From positions 558,001 to 622,000 of the forward strand of contig NZ_JBHTIK010000015.1 in the NCBI RefSeq assembly GCF_042676985.1: a stretch of 64,000 bases of DNA. The letters run 5' to 3'. Position 1 is the first letter of the stretch. Each line of letters opens with the position of its first letter. The position numbers and the translations under genes were made by a program. A model generated the notes under the pieces. The model saw only the letters and a list, made by a program, of their open reading frames with translations. It was not told where the DNA came from and did no database searches. The DNA comes from Sphingosinicella xenopeptidilytica. GTDB lineage: Bacteria > Pseudomonadota > Alphaproteobacteria > Sphingomonadales > Sphingomonadaceae. Shown piece after piece: positions 7,891 through 16,389 of this stretch.

Positions 7891-10425
7891 TCAGAACTTG
7901 TAAGCCAGTTCCACACCATAGCTGCGACGGATACCCGCCGTCAGGAAGTCGCCGCCGAATTCCGGCGCGGGAATGACTTCCGCCACGTAGTTCTTGTTGA
8001 ACATGTTTTCGGCAAAGGCGCTGACCGACCAGCTATCCGACTTCAGGCCAACGCGCAGGTTGAAGATGCCATAGGGATCGCGCTGCGAGTTCTTGAAGTT
8101 CGCCGCGAGCCCGAAAATCGTGGGCACGGTATTGTCCTGCACAGTGTGGAACCAGGTCTTGCCCGTGATGCGATAGTCCGCACGCACCAGCAGCGACAGC
8201 GCATCGCTGAGCGGTGCATCGATCTGGCTGCCGATGTTCAGCGTGTAATCCGCGGTGTAGGGAGACTTGTTGCCTTCCGTATACGGCCGCGCGTCGTTGC
8301 GCTTGATCTTGCTGTCGGTCACGTTGAACGAGCCGAACAGCGACCAGCCGTCGATCAGGCGGAAGCTCGCCGAGCCCTCGGCGCCGTACAGCTCCACCTT
8401 GTCGATGTTGGAGACGACGCGCAGAAGTCCGAACGGCCCCACGAAGAATTCGAAGAACTGCATATCCTTCACGGTCGTGTGATAGCCGGCGAAATCGAAC
8501 GTCAGGCGCCCGTCGAGCGCCCTGCCCTTGATACCCGCCTCGAACGCGCTCGAGCGTTCCTTGCGGTAATCGTCGAAGATCGAAAGGCCGGACGAGATCG
8601 TCGCGTTGAAGAAGTTGTCGATAACGGCCTGCGAGCCGCCGTTGTTGAAGCCGCCCGACTTGAAGCCGATACCCCAGTTCGCGAACAGCGAAACGTCGGG
8701 GCTGACCTTGTAGCCGAGCGTGATCTTGGGCTGCAGCTGCTTGTAGGTCTGGCTGCGGTCGGCAAGAATGCCGCTCGGGTTGTAAACCGGGTCGAGACCG
8801 GGGTTCAGGTAGTAATTCGCCGGTGTCGTCGCCGTGCCGTTCGGGTTCCCCGTGAGCACGTTGCCCACCCAGCGCGTGAGCCGCCCCGTCGGCACGTTGT
8901 TGCTCGTGCTGCGATCCTCGATGTCGTAGCGCAGCGCGAGGCCGATCTTGAAGGCTTCGCTCACGTCATAATCGACCGAGCCGAATGCCGCGTAGACCTT
9001 GGTCTTGAAATTGTCGTCGACCAGGGATTCGGTCGGGTTGGTGGGATCGGTCGTATAGCACTCGCGAACCACGCCCTGCCCCGTGTCGAGACCGAGATTG
9101 ATGCAGGTCCGCCGATCGAGCGTCAGGAAATAGCCGCCGAGCTGCCAGCGCAGTGAATCGGCCTCCCCGACCAGACGAATCTCCGCGCTGAAATCCTCCT
9201 GATTGCGCCGCTGATACTGCGTTCCATCGCACGATGCCGGCGAGTAAGGCTGCGACCCGACGAACGCGCCACCGAGATAGGCTTCATCGAACGGCGCCTG
9301 ATTGACGACCGGCACCGTGCCCACCGACGTCGCCTGACACGTGGATTCGTTCGCGAAGAACCCGAAGGCGCCGCTCGTACCATCCGCGTAAAAGTCGTTC
9401 TTGATGTTGCTGTACGCGACGTAGCCGATCAGATCGACCGCACCCAGCGACTGCGTGAGACGCGCAGAGGCTTCCATGGTCTTCTGGGTGTTCAGCGGAT
9501 CGATGTTCGGCGTGAAGATGAACTTGTGATCGTTGATGTCGATGTTGAACACTTTGTCGGCGCCTTCCAGCGCCGGGATCTGGAACGCCGCGTTGAACGC
9601 GATCGCACCGCTGCGGACCTTGCCGTAGCGCGCCTTCAGATCGATTTCCGTATCGTCGCTCGGCGTGAACACGAGGCGGCCGTTCACGTTCCACCGCTCG
9701 TAATTGTCCATCGAGTCGGCTTTGGTGCTGTTGCCCGGATAGAGCGTCTTGTTGATGTCGGTCGGCAGGAAGCTGTTGCGGAAATAGCCGTCTCCCCGAC
9801 CGTAATCGCCATTGAGGACGAAGCCAACGGAGTCGCTGAGCGGACCCGAGATCAACGCGGCCGCCTCTACCGTATTGTTGTTGCCATAGCTGACACGCCC
9901 GCTGCCTTCCAGCTCGGAGCCCGGCTTCTTGGTGGTGATGATAACGGCGCCGGCGGCGGCATTGCGCCCATAAAGCGCGCCCTGCGGTCCTTTCAGCACT
10001 TCGATCTGCTGCACCGATCCCTGATCCTGGTTCAGCGACGACGTGTTCGACTTCTGGATACCGTCAACGACGAGCGCAACGTTGCTTTCCGCATCGCGCG
10101 CGCCGTTGATACCGCGAATGTTGATCTGCGTATCGGCCGCTTCGACGTTGCCGGTGACGATCGTGACACCCGGCGTCAATTGCACGAAATCGGCCGCGAC
10201 GCGGGCGCCCGTGTTCTCGATGGCTTCGGCCGTCAGCACCGAAACCGCAGCAGGAACGTCCTGCAGCTTTTCGTCGAACCGGCGTGCCGTCACCACGATC
10301 TCGCCTCCGATGGGTTCGGCGGTCTCGCTTGCCTGCTCCTGCGCGTAAGACGGCGCAGGAAGCGAAAGCACGATCACGAATGCGGTCGTAAGACACGTTG
10401 CAAGTCTAAGTTCGGATTTCGTCAT
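7891..10425 (-). CDS. TonB-dependent outer membrane receptor
   Basis: An 844-residue TonB-dependent receptor. It has a signal peptide (ends in PAPSYAQ), a plug domain beginning with GGEIVVTARRFDEKLQDVPAAV and containing IEVLKGPQGALYGRNAAAGA, a long 22-strand-type barrel region, and the terminal aromatic residue (YGVELAYKF) needed for outer-membrane assembly. The ATG at 10425 has AGGGGG just upstream. It lies inside the hydantoinase/CoA gene run, so it probably imports the substrate of that pathway across the outer membrane. The plug sequence is of the sphingomonad carbohydrate/aromatic-type rather than an obvious siderophore receptor, but specificity is not decidable. Confidence 0.92.
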   Translation of the reverse strand: MTKSELRLATCLTTAFVIVLSLPAPSYAQEQASETAEPIGGEIVVTARRFDEKLQDVPAAVSVLTAEAIENTGARVAADFVQLTPGVTIVTGNVEAADTQINIRGINGARDAESNVALVVDGIQKSNTSSLNQDQGSVQQIEVLKGPQGALYGRNAAAGAVIITTKKPGSELEGSGRVSYGNNNTVEAAALISGPLSDSVGFVLNGDYGRGDGYFRNSFLPTDINKTLYPGNSTKADSMDNYERWNVNGRLVFTPSDDTEIDLKARYGKVRSGAIAFNAAFQIPALEGADKVFNIDINDHKFIFTPNIDPLNTQKTMEASARLTQSLGAVDLIGYVAYSNIKNDFYADGTSGAFGFFANESTCQATSVGTVPVVNQAPFDEAYLGGAFVGSQPYSPASCDGTQYQRRNQEDFSAEIRLVGEADSLRWQLGGYFLTLDRRTCINLGLDTGQGVVRECYTTDPTNPTESLVDDNFKTKVYAAFGSVDYDVSEAFKIGLALRYDIEDRSTSNNVPTGRLTRWVGNVLTGNPNGTATTPANYYLNPGLDPVYNPSGILADRSQTYKQLQPKITLGYKVSPDVSLFANWGIGFKSGGFNNGGSQAVIDNFFNATISSGLSIFDDYRKERSSAFEAGIKGRALDGRLTFDFAGYHTTVKDMQFFEFFVGPFGLLRVVSNIDKVELYGAEGSASFRLIDGWSLFGSFNVTDSKIKRNDARPYTEGNKSPYTADYTLNIGSQIDAPLSDALSLLVRADYRITGKTWFHTVQDNTVPTIFGLAANFKNSQRDPYGIFNLRVGLKSDSWSVSAFAENMFNKNYVAEVIPAPEFGGDFLTAGIRRSYGVELAYKF

Positions 10426-10498
10426 GGTATCCCCCTTGTCCCTTTCCAATGCTGTTGCCCTGAACGCTCGCCTGCGAATTTTTCCTGTTGTGAAACCT

Positions 10499-11668
10499 CT
10501 ACGCGGAATGCCGTTTGACCCATTGTTTGGAGATGATGATCCGCTGCATCTCGTTCGTTCCCTCGCCGATGCACATCAGCAGCGAATCCCGGAAATAGCG
10601 CTCGATCTCGTATTCCTTCGAATAGCCGTAGCCGCCGAAGATGCGCATCGCCTCCTCGGAGTTCCGCACGGCGGCTTCGGATGCGAAATACTTCGCCATG
10701 CCGGCCTCCATGTCGCAGCGCTGGCCGCGGTCGTAGGCTTCGGCGGCATCCATGGTCAGCAGGCGCGCGGCGCGTGCGCGCGTCACCATCTCGCCGATCT
10801 TCAGCTGGATGGCCTGATGTTCGCAGATCGGCTTGCCCATCGTCTGGCGCACCGTCGCGTATTCGGTTGCATGGCGCAGCGCGCCTTCGGCAAGCCCGAC
10901 ACCGCGGGAGGCCACGTTGATGCGCCCCAGCTCAAGCCCGCCCGCCACCTGCAGGAAACCCTGGCCCTCCACGCCGCCGATGAGGTTCGCGGCGGGAAGC
11001 CGGTAATTGTCGAAGATCAGCTCCGCGCTGTCGATGGCGTTGTAGCCAAGCTTCTTGATCTTCTTGCCAACCTCGAAGCCGCTGAGCTTGGGCGCGATGA
11101 AGAGGCTCATGCCCTTGTGGCGCGGCTGCGCGGCGGGATCGGTCTTCACCAGCAGCGCGAAGCAGCTGCCGTGGATGCCGTTCGATATCCACGTCTTCGT
11201 GCCGTTGATCACATAGTCGTCGCCGTCGCGAACGGCGGTCGTCCGGATCGCCTGCAGGTCGGTCCCGGCGTTGGGTTCGGTCAGCGCAAGCCCGCCGCGA
11301 ATTTCGCCGCTGGCGAACTTAGGGAGCCATTCCGCCTTCTGCTCCGCCGTGCCGAAACGCTCGACGGCGGCCGCCAGCATCAGGTGCGAATTGAAGATGC
11401 CGGTGATCGCCATCCAGTAGGACGCGATTTTCGCGACGATCTTCACATAGGTCGTCGCGGGCAGGCCGAGGCCGCCATACTCCGGCGAGATCGTCGCGCC
11501 GAACAGGCCCATCTCCGCCATCTGCTCGACCAGCTTCGCGGGCCATTCATCGTTGTGATCGTGGTGCATCACCACGGGCCGCACATCCTTGTCGATCCAG
11601 CGATCGATGGAATGCAGCAGGACGGCCTCCTCTTCGGGGTCGATCGTTCGCGCTGTGTTGTCTGACAT
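10499..11668 (-). CDS. Acyl-CoA dehydrogenase
   Basis: A 389-residue flavoprotein that desaturates an acyl-CoA at the alpha-beta position. Family marks are the central GLALTEPNAGTDLQAIRTTAVRDGD segment, WISNGIHG, and the C-terminal FGGYGYSKEYEIERYFRDS...GEGTNEMQR, whose Glu in GEGT aligns with the catalytic base of the short/medium-chain family. The ATG at 11668 has GAGGG about nine bases upstream; the same GAGG overlaps the end of the MaoC gene, so the two are closely spaced. It should feed an enoyl-CoA to the neighbouring MaoC hydratase and CitE lyase. Confidence 0.92.
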   Translation of the reverse strand: MSDNTARTIDPEEEAVLLHSIDRWIDKDVRPVVMHHDHNDEWPAKLVEQMAEMGLFGATISPEYGGLGLPATTYVKIVAKIASYWMAITGIFNSHLMLAAAVERFGTAEQKAEWLPKFASGEIRGGLALTEPNAGTDLQAIRTTAVRDGDDYVINGTKTWISNGIHGSCFALLVKTDPAAQPRHKGMSLFIAPKLSGFEVGKKIKKLGYNAIDSAELIFDNYRLPAANLIGGVEGQGFLQVAGGLELGRINVASRGVGLAEGALRHATEYATVRQTMGKPICEHQAIQLKIGEMVTRARAARLLTMDAAEAYDRGQRCDMEAGMAKYFASEAAVRNSEEAMRIFGGYGYSKEYEIERYFRDSLLMCIGEGTNEMQRIIISKQWVKRHSA

Positions 11669-11679
11669 CTGCCGTGCCC

Positions 11680-12189
11680 TCAATCGTCAGCCGGGCCGAA
11701 GCCCTGCTTCCACACCAGGATCGAGCGTTCGAAGGTGCAGACGACGTCGCCCTTCTGGTTCCGTCCGGTCGTCTTCACGGTGACGATGCCCTGCTGCGGC
11801 CGCGAGCCGGACTCGCGCTTGCCCAGCACCTCGCTCTCGCCATACAGCGTGTCGCCGCAGAACAGCGGATGCGTCATGCTGATGTTCGTCCAGCCGAGAT
11901 TGGCCACGGCCTTTTGCGAAACGTCGCTGACGCTCATGCCGACAAGGATGGCGACCGTCAGCGGCGAGCAGACCAGCGGCCGTCCGAACTCTGTCTTCGC
12001 GGCATATTCATAATCGAAATGCAGCGGATGCGTGTTCATCGTCAGCAGCGTGAACCACACGTTGTCGGCGTCGGTGATCGTGCGGCCGGGCCGGTGCTCA
12101 TAGATGTGCCCAACCTCGAACTCTTCGAAATAACGGCCGAAGGTTTCCCGGAACCGCCCCGGCGCAACCTCGATGACACCCTTACGCAT
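11680..12189 (-). CDS. MaoC family enoyl-CoA hydratase/dehydratase
   Basis: A 169-residue single hot-dog MaoC protein. Support comes from FGRYFEEFEVGHIYEHRPGRTITDADNVWFTLLTMNTHPLHFD (hydratase motif with the catalytic Asp and His) and VGMSVSDVSQ/ MTHPLFCGDTLYGESEV. Enzymes of this type hydrate unsaturated CoA thioesters; the pairing with a CitE lyase resembles mesaconyl/itaconyl-CoA hydratase modules. Its ATG at 12189 lies inside the last codons of the CitE gene (8-bp overlap), so the two are translationally coupled and probably act in sequence. Confidence 0.9.
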   Translation of the reverse strand: MRKGVIEVAPGRFRETFGRYFEEFEVGHIYEHRPGRTITDADNVWFTLLTMNTHPLHFDYEYAAKTEFGRPLVCSPLTVAILVGMSVSDVSQKAVANLGWTNISMTHPLFCGDTLYGESEVLGKRESGSRPQQGIVTVKTTGRNQKGDVVCTFERSILVWKQGFGPADD

Positions 12190-12997
12190 TACGGCTTTCT
12201 CCAAATGCGGCGAGACGCTCCAGCCGGCGCATGAACGGCGCCTCCAGCATCCGGCCATTGAACATGACAGCCTGCCCGCCAGCCTCGGCGAACGCCTGAA
12301 GCGCGGCCCGCGCCTCTTCGATGTCGGATGGCTGCGGGCGCAGAACGTCCTGAATGGTCTGCACCTGCGCCGGATGGATCGCGGCCTTCGCGGAGAAGCC
12401 GAGGCTCTTCGCGCGGCGGACCTCTTCGGCAAGCCCATCCGGGTCGGCGATATGGATGAACGGCACGTCGATCGCGGGAACGCGCGCCCGCGCGCAGGCG
12501 AGAATGAATTGTCCTCGCGCCGCCGCAAGCGGCTCCCATTCGAGCGCGACGCCGAGTTCAGCGGAAAGGTCGCCGCCGCCGAACATCATCGCGGCCACCG
12601 CCTCCGCCGCCGCGATCTCCGCTGCCGCAGCAAGGCCTTTCGTGGTTTCGATCAGCGGGATGATCGCGGACGCGCCGACGGCCTGCAGCGGCGAAAGCTC
12701 GCCTGCGCTTTCCACCATCGGCACCAGCAGCAGCGGCAATGGCCCGGCATCCTTGAGCGCGAGCAGATCGCGCAGTCCCGCCTCGGTGCGCATGCCGTTC
12801 ACGCGTACTGCGATGCGCTCTTTCGGCAGGCCGGCAAGCGCCGCGATCACCGCCGCGCGTGCCTCGGCCTTCGCGGCCGGCGGCACCGCATCCTCAAGAT
12901 CGATGCAGACCAGCTCCGCACCCGTCGCCAGCGCCTTTTCAAAGCGCTCCGGCCGGTTTCCCGGAACGAACAGAAGGCAGGAGACGGCGCGGTCCAT
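12182..12997 (-). CDS. HpcH/HpaI (CitE-like) acyl-CoA lyase
   Basis: A 271-residue CitE-superfamily lyase, which cleaves malyl-CoA-, citramalyl-CoA- or citryl-type thioesters. The fold marks are FVPGNRPERFEKALATGAELVCIDLEDAVPP (metal-site Glu/Asp), IPLIETTKG with the conserved Glu, FGGGDLSAELG and KAAIHPAQV near the C-terminus. It starts three bases after the alpha/beta-hydrolase stop and overlaps MaoC by 8 bp. With the upstream CoA-transferase and dehydrogenase it completes a desaturate-hydrate-cleave sequence, probably yielding acetyl-CoA or propionyl-CoA and a 2-oxoacid. Exact substrate unknown. Confidence 0.88.
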   Translation of the reverse strand: MDRAVSCLLFVPGNRPERFEKALATGAELVCIDLEDAVPPAAKAEARAAVIAALAGLPKERIAVRVNGMRTEAGLRDLLALKDAGPLPLLLVPMVESAGELSPLQAVGASAIIPLIETTKGLAAAAEIAAAEAVAAMMFGGGDLSAELGVALEWEPLAAARGQFILACARARVPAIDVPFIHIADPDGLAEEVRRAKSLGFSAKAAIHPAQVQTIQDVLRPQPSDIEEARAALQAFAEAGGQAVMFNGRMLEAPFMRRLERLAAFGESRNA

Positions 12998-13000
12998 CGA

Positions 13001-13807
13001 TCAGTGCTGCGCGTAGAATTCAAACAGGCGCTGGGAGAAGCGGCTGCGCTGGTCCTTGCCGGCAAGAACGTGCGCCGCGCCCTCCATCACGAACCCGGTC
13101 GCGTTCGGTAGCGCCTCCTCGATCGGTTTGGTCGTGCGCGGGCCCGTGATGGTATCGAGCGGCGCGTGCATGATCAGCGCGGGAGTCTGCACCCGCTTCA
13201 GATCTTCTATGACATCGTAGTCGATGCTTGCATCGATGAAGCGCGCGTGCGTTTCGATCTTGCCCTGCAATTCGCGCCACGGGCCCTGCGGCCCGATGAG
13301 GCGATCCGCATTGGCGTTATAATAGTCCGCGCTGAACGAATAGGCGCACACCAGCCGCTGGAACGTCGCCCAGCCGGCATCGCGGTGAATATCCAGAAAC
13401 AACCGCAACTGGTCGGCGAGCAGCGGGTCCATCGTCGCCCACGCCCCGGTGTTCACCAGCGTCCGCGCAAGATCGGGCCGCATGATGGCGATCTGTTGGC
13501 AGACGCACGCACCGATGCCGACCATGCCGAGCAGATGGACATTTTTCAGCCCAAGCGCATCGAGCACCGCGATCGCGTCGTCGGCATAGACGCGCATGGA
13601 AATCGGCGTCTCGGGATTGTCGGTGGATTCCGCGATGCCGCGATAATCCATCAGGATAACCTGATAGTGATCGGCCAGCCCGAACGGCAGGCCGCCGCTG
13701 TTGCCGTGGCAGAACGTGCCCCAGCCGCCGAGGCAGAGCACCGGATCGCCCTCCCCCACGATTTCGTAGTGGATCACCGCGCCGTCGGGGCGCTTCAATT
13801 CAGGCAT
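13001..13807 (-). CDS. Alpha/beta-hydrolase-fold protein lacking the nucleophilic Ser
   Basis: A 268-residue alpha/beta-hydrolase. The fold is clear: LCLGGWGTFCHG oxyanion region, MDYRGIAESTDNP, strand-elbow-helix NVHLLGMVGIGACVCQQIA, Asp218 in HAPLDTITGP and His246 in GAAHVLAG. The usual G-x-S-x-G elbow reads G94-M-V96-G-I-G, so valine (codon GTC) replaces the nucleophile while Asp and His remain. It may therefore be non-hydrolytic (for example a cofactor-free lyase or a binding protein) or use another residue. The ATG at 13807 overlaps the stop of the preceding cysteine hydrolase by 8 bp (ATGCCTGA), which fixes the start; the frame is open to 13885 but not needed. Confidence 0.85.
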   Translation of the reverse strand: MPELKRPDGAVIHYEIVGEGDPVLCLGGWGTFCHGNSGGLPFGLADHYQVILMDYRGIAESTDNPETPISMRVYADDAIAVLDALGLKNVHLLGMVGIGACVCQQIAIMRPDLARTLVNTGAWATMDPLLADQLRLFLDIHRDAGWATFQRLVCAYSFSADYYNANADRLIGPQGPWRELQGKIETHARFIDASIDYDVIEDLKRVQTPALIMHAPLDTITGPRTTKPIEEALPNATGFVMEGAAHVLAGKDQRSRFSQRLFEFYAQH

Positions 13808-14447
13808 CTTTACGCTTTCCACTGATCGCTTGAATGACCTCTTCGAGGCCCAGAACATCGGCGTAGCGACGCCCGACGTCGGCAAGGTTCGCCTGATGCG
13901 CGGCCATCTCCTGATCCCCGCAGCAGGGCTCCGGCACCATCACCCGGTAGCCGTACGAAAACGCGTCGACGATCGATGCCCGCACGCAGCCGCTCGTCGT
14001 ACAGCCCGTCACGATCACCGTGTCCACGCCCTGGCGCGTCAGGAAGGTCTGCAGCGGCGTGCCGAAGAAGATCGACGGCGCACCCTTGATGAAATGAAAG
14101 TCGGAAGGATCGGAGATGCGCGGATCGAGCTCCATGCCGGCGTCGCCGTAGAACATGTCCTTGTAGACCGAGCTGACCTTCCAGTGGCCCATGTCGCGCG
14201 GGCTGTTCCACCCGACGCTGCACGTCGCGACCGGCACGTTGTTCGCCCGGGCGACCTTCAGCAGCCGCGCGGTATTCTCCACGGCCTGATCGACATGGCC
14301 GGACCGGCCCATCGGATAGGCGCTATCGGTGAACGACCGCTGGAAATCGACGACCAGCACGGCCGGCTGCCGGCCGAACCCGATATTGCCCTGGTCGCCA
14401 TAGCCGGCTGCGGAAAAGCCCCTGGCGTCTGCCCGATCGTTCGCCAT
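13800..14447 (-). CDS. Isochorismatase-family cysteine amidohydrolase (N-carbamoylsarcosine-amidase type)
   Basis: A 215-residue cysteine hydrolase. The triad of the family is visible: Asp34 (VVDFQRSF), Lys121 (FIKGAPS) and Cys154 (TTSGCVRAS), with the cis-peptide element just before the Cys. N-terminal GYGDQGNIGFGRQPAVLVVDFQ resembles N-carbamoylsarcosine amidases and related amide hydrolases rather than true isochorismatases. It follows HyuB by 3 bp and overlaps the alpha/beta-hydrolase gene, so it sits where a carbamoyl or amide group released by a hydantoinase-type ring opening would be removed. Substrate assignment is inference from neighbours. Confidence 0.88.
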   Translation of the reverse strand: MANDRADARGFSAAGYGDQGNIGFGRQPAVLVVDFQRSFTDSAYPMGRSGHVDQAVENTARLLKVARANNVPVATCSVGWNSPRDMGHWKVSSVYKDMFYGDAGMELDPRISDPSDFHFIKGAPSIFFGTPLQTFLTRQGVDTVIVTGCTTSGCVRASIVDAFSYGYRVMVPEPCCGDQEMAAHQANLADVGRRYADVLGLEEVIQAISGKRKDA

Positions 14448-14450
14448 GGC

Positions 14451-16373
14451 TCACTCCGCCGCGTAGCGCTGGGGCATCGGCACGGCTTCGCCGCGCTTGC
14501 TGAACCATGCGGTGGCGATCGGCGACGGTTTGGGATCGACCGGCGGATTGAGCCCGGTTTCCTCAAGGCAGGTCGCGCGCAGTTCCGCGATCGAAGGCCC
14601 GAACTCGAACGCATTCACCTCCGGGCGGGCCTTCCGCATCTCGGCCCGCAACGCCTCGGTCGCCGCCGTGTCGACGACGCCGTCACCGGAGATGACCACA
14701 CCATAACGCCGCGCGCCTTCCGGGGTGACGAGGCCCGCTTCCACGTCATAGGCAACGGCGGCGATATCGCGTTCCAGCGGATCGCCCCAGCCGCCACCGC
14801 CCCACGTATCGAAGATCAGGCGGTCGCCGGGCTCAACGAAGATATGATCGATCTTCGACGGCAGGATTTTCTCCTCGCCGTCCGCGCGGACCAGCAGCTT
14901 GCGGCTGCGCTTGCCCGGCTGCCCGCCCTTCACGCCCCACGGATAGGTCAGCCAGCGGTCGTCGTGGATGGAGATTTCGCCTTCCACGTCGAACACATAT
15001 TCGGTGCGCACGCCGTTGCCGCCGCGATGCTTGCCGGCGCCGCCGGTATCCGGCAGGGATTCGAAGCGATCGATCCGGATCGGGAAATAGGCTTCGATAT
15101 ATTCGTTCGGCACGTTGCGGAATTTCGGCCACAGCGAGTGGCCGTCCGGCCCGTCGCCGCCCGGCTTGCCGGGGATGCCGCCGAAGCCGATCTGGAACAG
15201 CAGGAACCAGTCGTTGCCCTTGTTGAAGCCCGAATACATGAAGTGCGGGCTGTCCGAGAATCCGGCGGCGACGAGGAAGTCCGGGTTCGCCGAACCAAAG
15301 AGTCCGCTGATGATGTCGAAGATGCGCCCGAGCGCGTGCGTGCGTCCGTTGAGCGCCGCCGGCGCGATCGGATTCAGCAGCGTGCCCTTGGGGATGCGCA
15401 CGTCGATGAGGTCGATGTAGCCGTCGTTGAGGACGATCTGCGGATCGTACACGTTCACCATGAACTGCCCGCAGAACATCTTGAACATGCGCTCGTTGAG
15501 CAGGAAGTTCACGCAGCCCGCCGATTGCGGATCGGTGCGCGAGAAATCGAAGATCAATTTGTCGCCTTCGCGCCACATCTCGCAGCCGAGCTTGTAGGGG
15601 CCGTGGCCGATGGCATCGTCACAGATCCAGTCCTCGAACACGACCTTCTTCTCGGGCATCGTCGAAACGATGAGCGCGCGCATCGCCTCGCGGTTGCGCT
15701 TCAGAAGCTGGTCCTGCGCAGAGACGAGCACGTCCGGCCCGAAGCGGTCCGCCATCTCGACGAGGCGCGCCGCGCCCGTGCGGCACGCGGAGAGGATCGC
15801 GAAGAAATCGGCCTCGTTCCAGTCCGGCGTGCGCGTGTTGCGCATCGCCATGCGTAGCAGGTCCTTCTGCAGTTCGCCCTTGGAGACGATCTTCACCGGC
15901 GGGATGACGATGCCTTCCTGCAACAGATCGGAAGACGTCACCGGCATCGAGGCGGCCGTCATGCCGGAAATGTCCGACATATGGCCGAACATCGCGGTCC
16001 AGCCGAGCAGGCGGCCGTCGTAGAACACCGGCATGCAGAACAGCCAGTCGTTCAGATGGCTGATCGCGCCCTGGCAGGCATAGGGGTCATTGGTGAGGAG
16101 GACGTCGCCTTCGGAGACCTCCCCGTCATAATTGTCGACGAACCCGTCGACCGGCGATCCGAACTGCCCCGCCAGCATCATGCCTTCGCGGTTGGTCAGC
16201 ACCGGGAAGCCGTCGCGCTGCTCGCGGATGATCGGCGAGATCGCGGTGCGGAACAATATCGCGTCCATCTGCACGCGGGCGTTCTGGAGCGCGTTCTCGA
16301 TGACATCGAGCGTGACCGGATCGACATCGACCGTCGGCCAGGGCGTGGTGTTGGTTTCGATGAGCCTTGCCAT
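14451..16373 (-). CDS. hyuB: Hydantoinase B/oxoprolinase family protein (HyuB)
   Basis: A 640-residue hydantoinase B subunit. Characteristic segments are DVIENALQNARVQMDAILFRTAISPIIREQRDGFPVLT, LLTNDPYACQGAISHLNDW, GHMSDISGM, GGIPGKPGGDGPDGHS and DTGGAGKHRGGNGV. With HyuA it forms an ATP-dependent amidohydrolase or carboxylase of the N-methylhydantoinase / 5-oxoprolinase / acetone-carboxylase superfamily. GGAGG seven nucleotides before the ATG at 16373 sets the start; the frame is open upstream to 16472 only because it overlaps hyuA. It begins 16 bp after hyuA. Confidence 0.92.
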   Translation of the reverse strand: MARLIETNTTPWPTVDVDPVTLDVIENALQNARVQMDAILFRTAISPIIREQRDGFPVLTNREGMMLAGQFGSPVDGFVDNYDGEVSEGDVLLTNDPYACQGAISHLNDWLFCMPVFYDGRLLGWTAMFGHMSDISGMTAASMPVTSSDLLQEGIVIPPVKIVSKGELQKDLLRMAMRNTRTPDWNEADFFAILSACRTGAARLVEMADRFGPDVLVSAQDQLLKRNREAMRALIVSTMPEKKVVFEDWICDDAIGHGPYKLGCEMWREGDKLIFDFSRTDPQSAGCVNFLLNERMFKMFCGQFMVNVYDPQIVLNDGYIDLIDVRIPKGTLLNPIAPAALNGRTHALGRIFDIISGLFGSANPDFLVAAGFSDSPHFMYSGFNKGNDWFLLFQIGFGGIPGKPGGDGPDGHSLWPKFRNVPNEYIEAYFPIRIDRFESLPDTGGAGKHRGGNGVRTEYVFDVEGEISIHDDRWLTYPWGVKGGQPGKRSRKLLVRADGEEKILPSKIDHIFVEPGDRLIFDTWGGGGWGDPLERDIAAVAYDVEAGLVTPEGARRYGVVISGDGVVDTAATEALRAEMRKARPEVNAFEFGPSIAELRATCLEETGLNPPVDPKPSPIATAWFSKRGEAVPMPQRYAAE

Positions 16374-16389
16374 CTTGTGCCTCCAGTTC

